Source: a virus. Taken from it: 64,000 nt of DNA. This document shows, one piece after another, positions 63,101 to 64,000 of the stretch. Position 1 is the first letter of the stretch; each line of letters starts with the position of its first letter. Under the pieces are notes generated by a model. The model was not told where the DNA came from and did not search any database. It saw only the letters and a program-made list of their open reading frames with translations. The stretch lies in IMG/VR virus record IMGVR_UViG_3300046804_002325, positions 62,001 through 126,000 of that record; one strand, given 5' to 3'. The position numbers were made by a program, and so were the translations under genes.

Positions 63101-63129
63101 ATTATATAGTAAACTTGGCACCTTGGCAA
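63101..63129 (-). promoter_or_regulatory. TTGCCA-type promoter of the small RNA
   Basis: Minus strand -35 TTGCCA (63129-63124), 17-bp spacer, -10 TATAAT (63106-63101). Confidence 0.8.
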
Positions 63130-63153
63130 GCGGTTTTTGAAAATATTTTTTAA

Positions 63154-63657
63154 TTATTTCCACCTAATTGGTTCGGAGACCACGGGTAGATTTGGATTTT
63201 TGAATCCGTGGAAGACTTCCCACAGACATTCTTGTACAGCAAACTTGGTCAAAAGACCTGCTTCACGACCATGAGCATCTATTTCCCATGGATGTTCCCA
63301 ATAATCTACCTTATCAGAATCTATGCGTTTACCTCTCCACATGGACAGGTCATCATTCGTTTCACCACAGATTAGTTGCTTGACATGCACCATTTCATGT
63401 GCAAGTGTGGAGAGTATGGTAGATGCACCTAGACCAGGATGAACCTCAATTAGAAACTGTCGAGGTTGATTTCTTGTATTGTAACCTTCCGCACCACATG
63501 ATCCATAATTGTCCAACTTGGCATCAAAACGAACAATCGTGGTACAATTATTTCTTATTCTGGAATTTGTTATCAATTCTTTAGCGAAAAATTCGGTTGC
63601 CCGTACAATGTAAGGCTTAAAGTATTTGTCAGGACAGTTGTAGACTTTTACTTGCAT
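63154..63657 (-). CDS. SprT-like zinc metalloprotease
   Basis: 167 residues. Zinc motif LAHEMVHVKQ (HEMVH, about residues 86-90) with a downstream acidic/His segment (YWEHPWEIDAHGREAG, about 119-134) that supplies the third ligand. SprT-type domains can process DNA-protein cross-links; phage versions are common in T4-like genomes. Just upstream of the dCMP deaminase stop. Confidence 0.75.
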   Translation of the reverse strand: MQVKVYNCPDKYFKPYIVRATEFFAKELITNSRIRNNCTTIVRFDAKLDNYGSCGAEGYNTRNQPRQFLIEVHPGLGASTILSTLAHEMVHVKQLICGETNDDLSMWRGKRIDSDKVDYWEHPWEIDAHGREAGLLTKFAVQECLWEVFHGFKNPNLPVVSEPIRWK

Positions 63658-63665
63658 AAGCCTAT

Positions 63666-64000
63666 TTAGATTTGCTCTACTTTTACTCCTGCTTTTTCCA
63701 GGAATCGTAGGCCACTTTCACTGCGATAAGTGTTACGGTAATAGACAGAACTGATACCAGATTGGTAAACCAGTTTGGCACAGTCCAAGCAAGGTGCATG
63801 AGTGACAAACAAAGTAGAGCAAATGCCAGATTCATTTGATTTTGCCAGCTTAGCGATTGCATTAGTTTCAGCATGAAGTACCTCCGGTTTAGTTGTTAAT
63901 AAGGTAACGCCACCCTGAACCTTTTCTTCGGTTTCACAGTTGTTATCCCAACCGGATGGCATTCCATTGTAACCAATAGAAATGATGCGGTCATCTTTTA
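63666..64000 (-). CDS. cd: Deoxycytidylate deaminase (partial, start outside window)
   Basis: At least 110 residues, open to the window edge; ISIGYNGMPSGWDNNC precedes the internal ATG at 63962. Zinc site HAETNAI (about 30 residues after MPSGW) and APCLDCAKL are the HAE/PCxxC motifs of T4 dCMP deaminase, which makes dUMP for ThyX. C-terminal end complete at 63666. Confidence 0.9.
   Translation of the reverse strand, partial: KDDRIISIGYNGMPSGWDNNCETEEKVQGGVTLLTTKPEVLHAETNAIAKLAKSNESGICSTLFVTHAPCLDCAKLVYQSGISSVYYRNTYRSESGLRFLEKAGVKVEQI

Noticed and set aside
62972-63163. 63-codon minus-strand frame within the small-RNA region
   Set aside because: Its start lies upstream of the mapped promoter -35, so the transcript would not include it; no ribosome site.
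1-64000. CRISPR arrays, insertion sequences, integrase or attachment sites
   Set aside because: No regularly spaced direct repeats, transposase or integrase motifs were seen; tRNA genes here are phage genes in an array, not integration scars.

Overview
This window is a contiguous piece of a large T4-like tailed-phage genome (Caudoviricetes, myovirus type). The evidence is a set of T4-family genes: rIIA/rIIB, DexA-type exonuclease, RNase H (rnh), gp61-type primase, gp41-type helicase, UvsX, family B DNA polymerase (gp43), nrdA/nrdB, ThyX, dCMP deaminase and a gp31/GroES-like co-chaperonin. These sit with gene families typical of environmental T4-like phages. The DNA is AT-rich with dense, overlapping genes (ATGA and TAATG junctions), almost all on the minus strand. 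Promoters are of sigma70 type and the tRNA leader carries a boxA-like element resembling bacterial rRNA leaders, so I infer a Gram-negative, possibly betaproteobacterial, host. No database search was possible; names rest on motifs and family knowledge.

Layout. 1-14149 (minus): a MoxR/CobS-like ATPase, a second AAA ATPase, rIIB-rIIA, then an early-type region of about 35 small genes with several own promoters. 14150-14844: a long non-coding divergent region with tandem promoters, six DnaA-box-like 9-mers in three pairs, and iteron-like repeats; this is the best replication-origin candidate. 14845-16766 (plus): five small early genes, four with their own copy of a promoter module, ending at a strong terminator. 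16896-22289 (minus): a PD-(D/E)XK nuclease candidate, small genes, MazG-like protein, a CobT-like protease/VWA protein, AbrB-like protein. 22299-30726: nucleotide metabolism and DNA replication (RNase H, NrdB, thioredoxin, amidotransferase, NrdA, MazG, ThyX, primase). 30742-33669: lysis genes (GH19 endolysin, spanin-like pair, holin candidate). 33671-41338: structural or head-associated proteins, several with short N-termini resembling T4 capsid-targeting sequences, including a nucleotidyltransferase-kinase and a ligase-like protein. 41451-47377: sugar nucleotidyltransferase, kinase, glycosyltransferases and a methyltransferase. 47381-56648: conserved genes plus the gp41-UvsX-gp43 replication block. 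56761-58312 (plus): a membrane/coiled-coil protein, a small membrane protein and a penicillin-binding-type peptidase. 58313-62800 (minus): GroES-like gene and an array of 29 tRNA genes covering all 20 amino acids, interleaved with seven long structured spacers. 62893-63094: a separate structured RNA ending in a terminator. 63154-64000: SprT-like protease and dCMP deaminase.

The most novel signals are (i) an 18-bp palindrome placed exactly 6 bp upstream of the -35 box at four promoters (rIIA, the 22013 operon and two tRNA promoters), which looks like an undescribed phage regulon; (ii) the tRNA array with a duplicated rRNA-like boxA leader and intercalated structured RNAs, one with a loop-to-3'-strand pseudoknot; (iii) the paired DnaA-box-like cluster in the divergent control region; and (iv) enzymes that may be packaged in the head.
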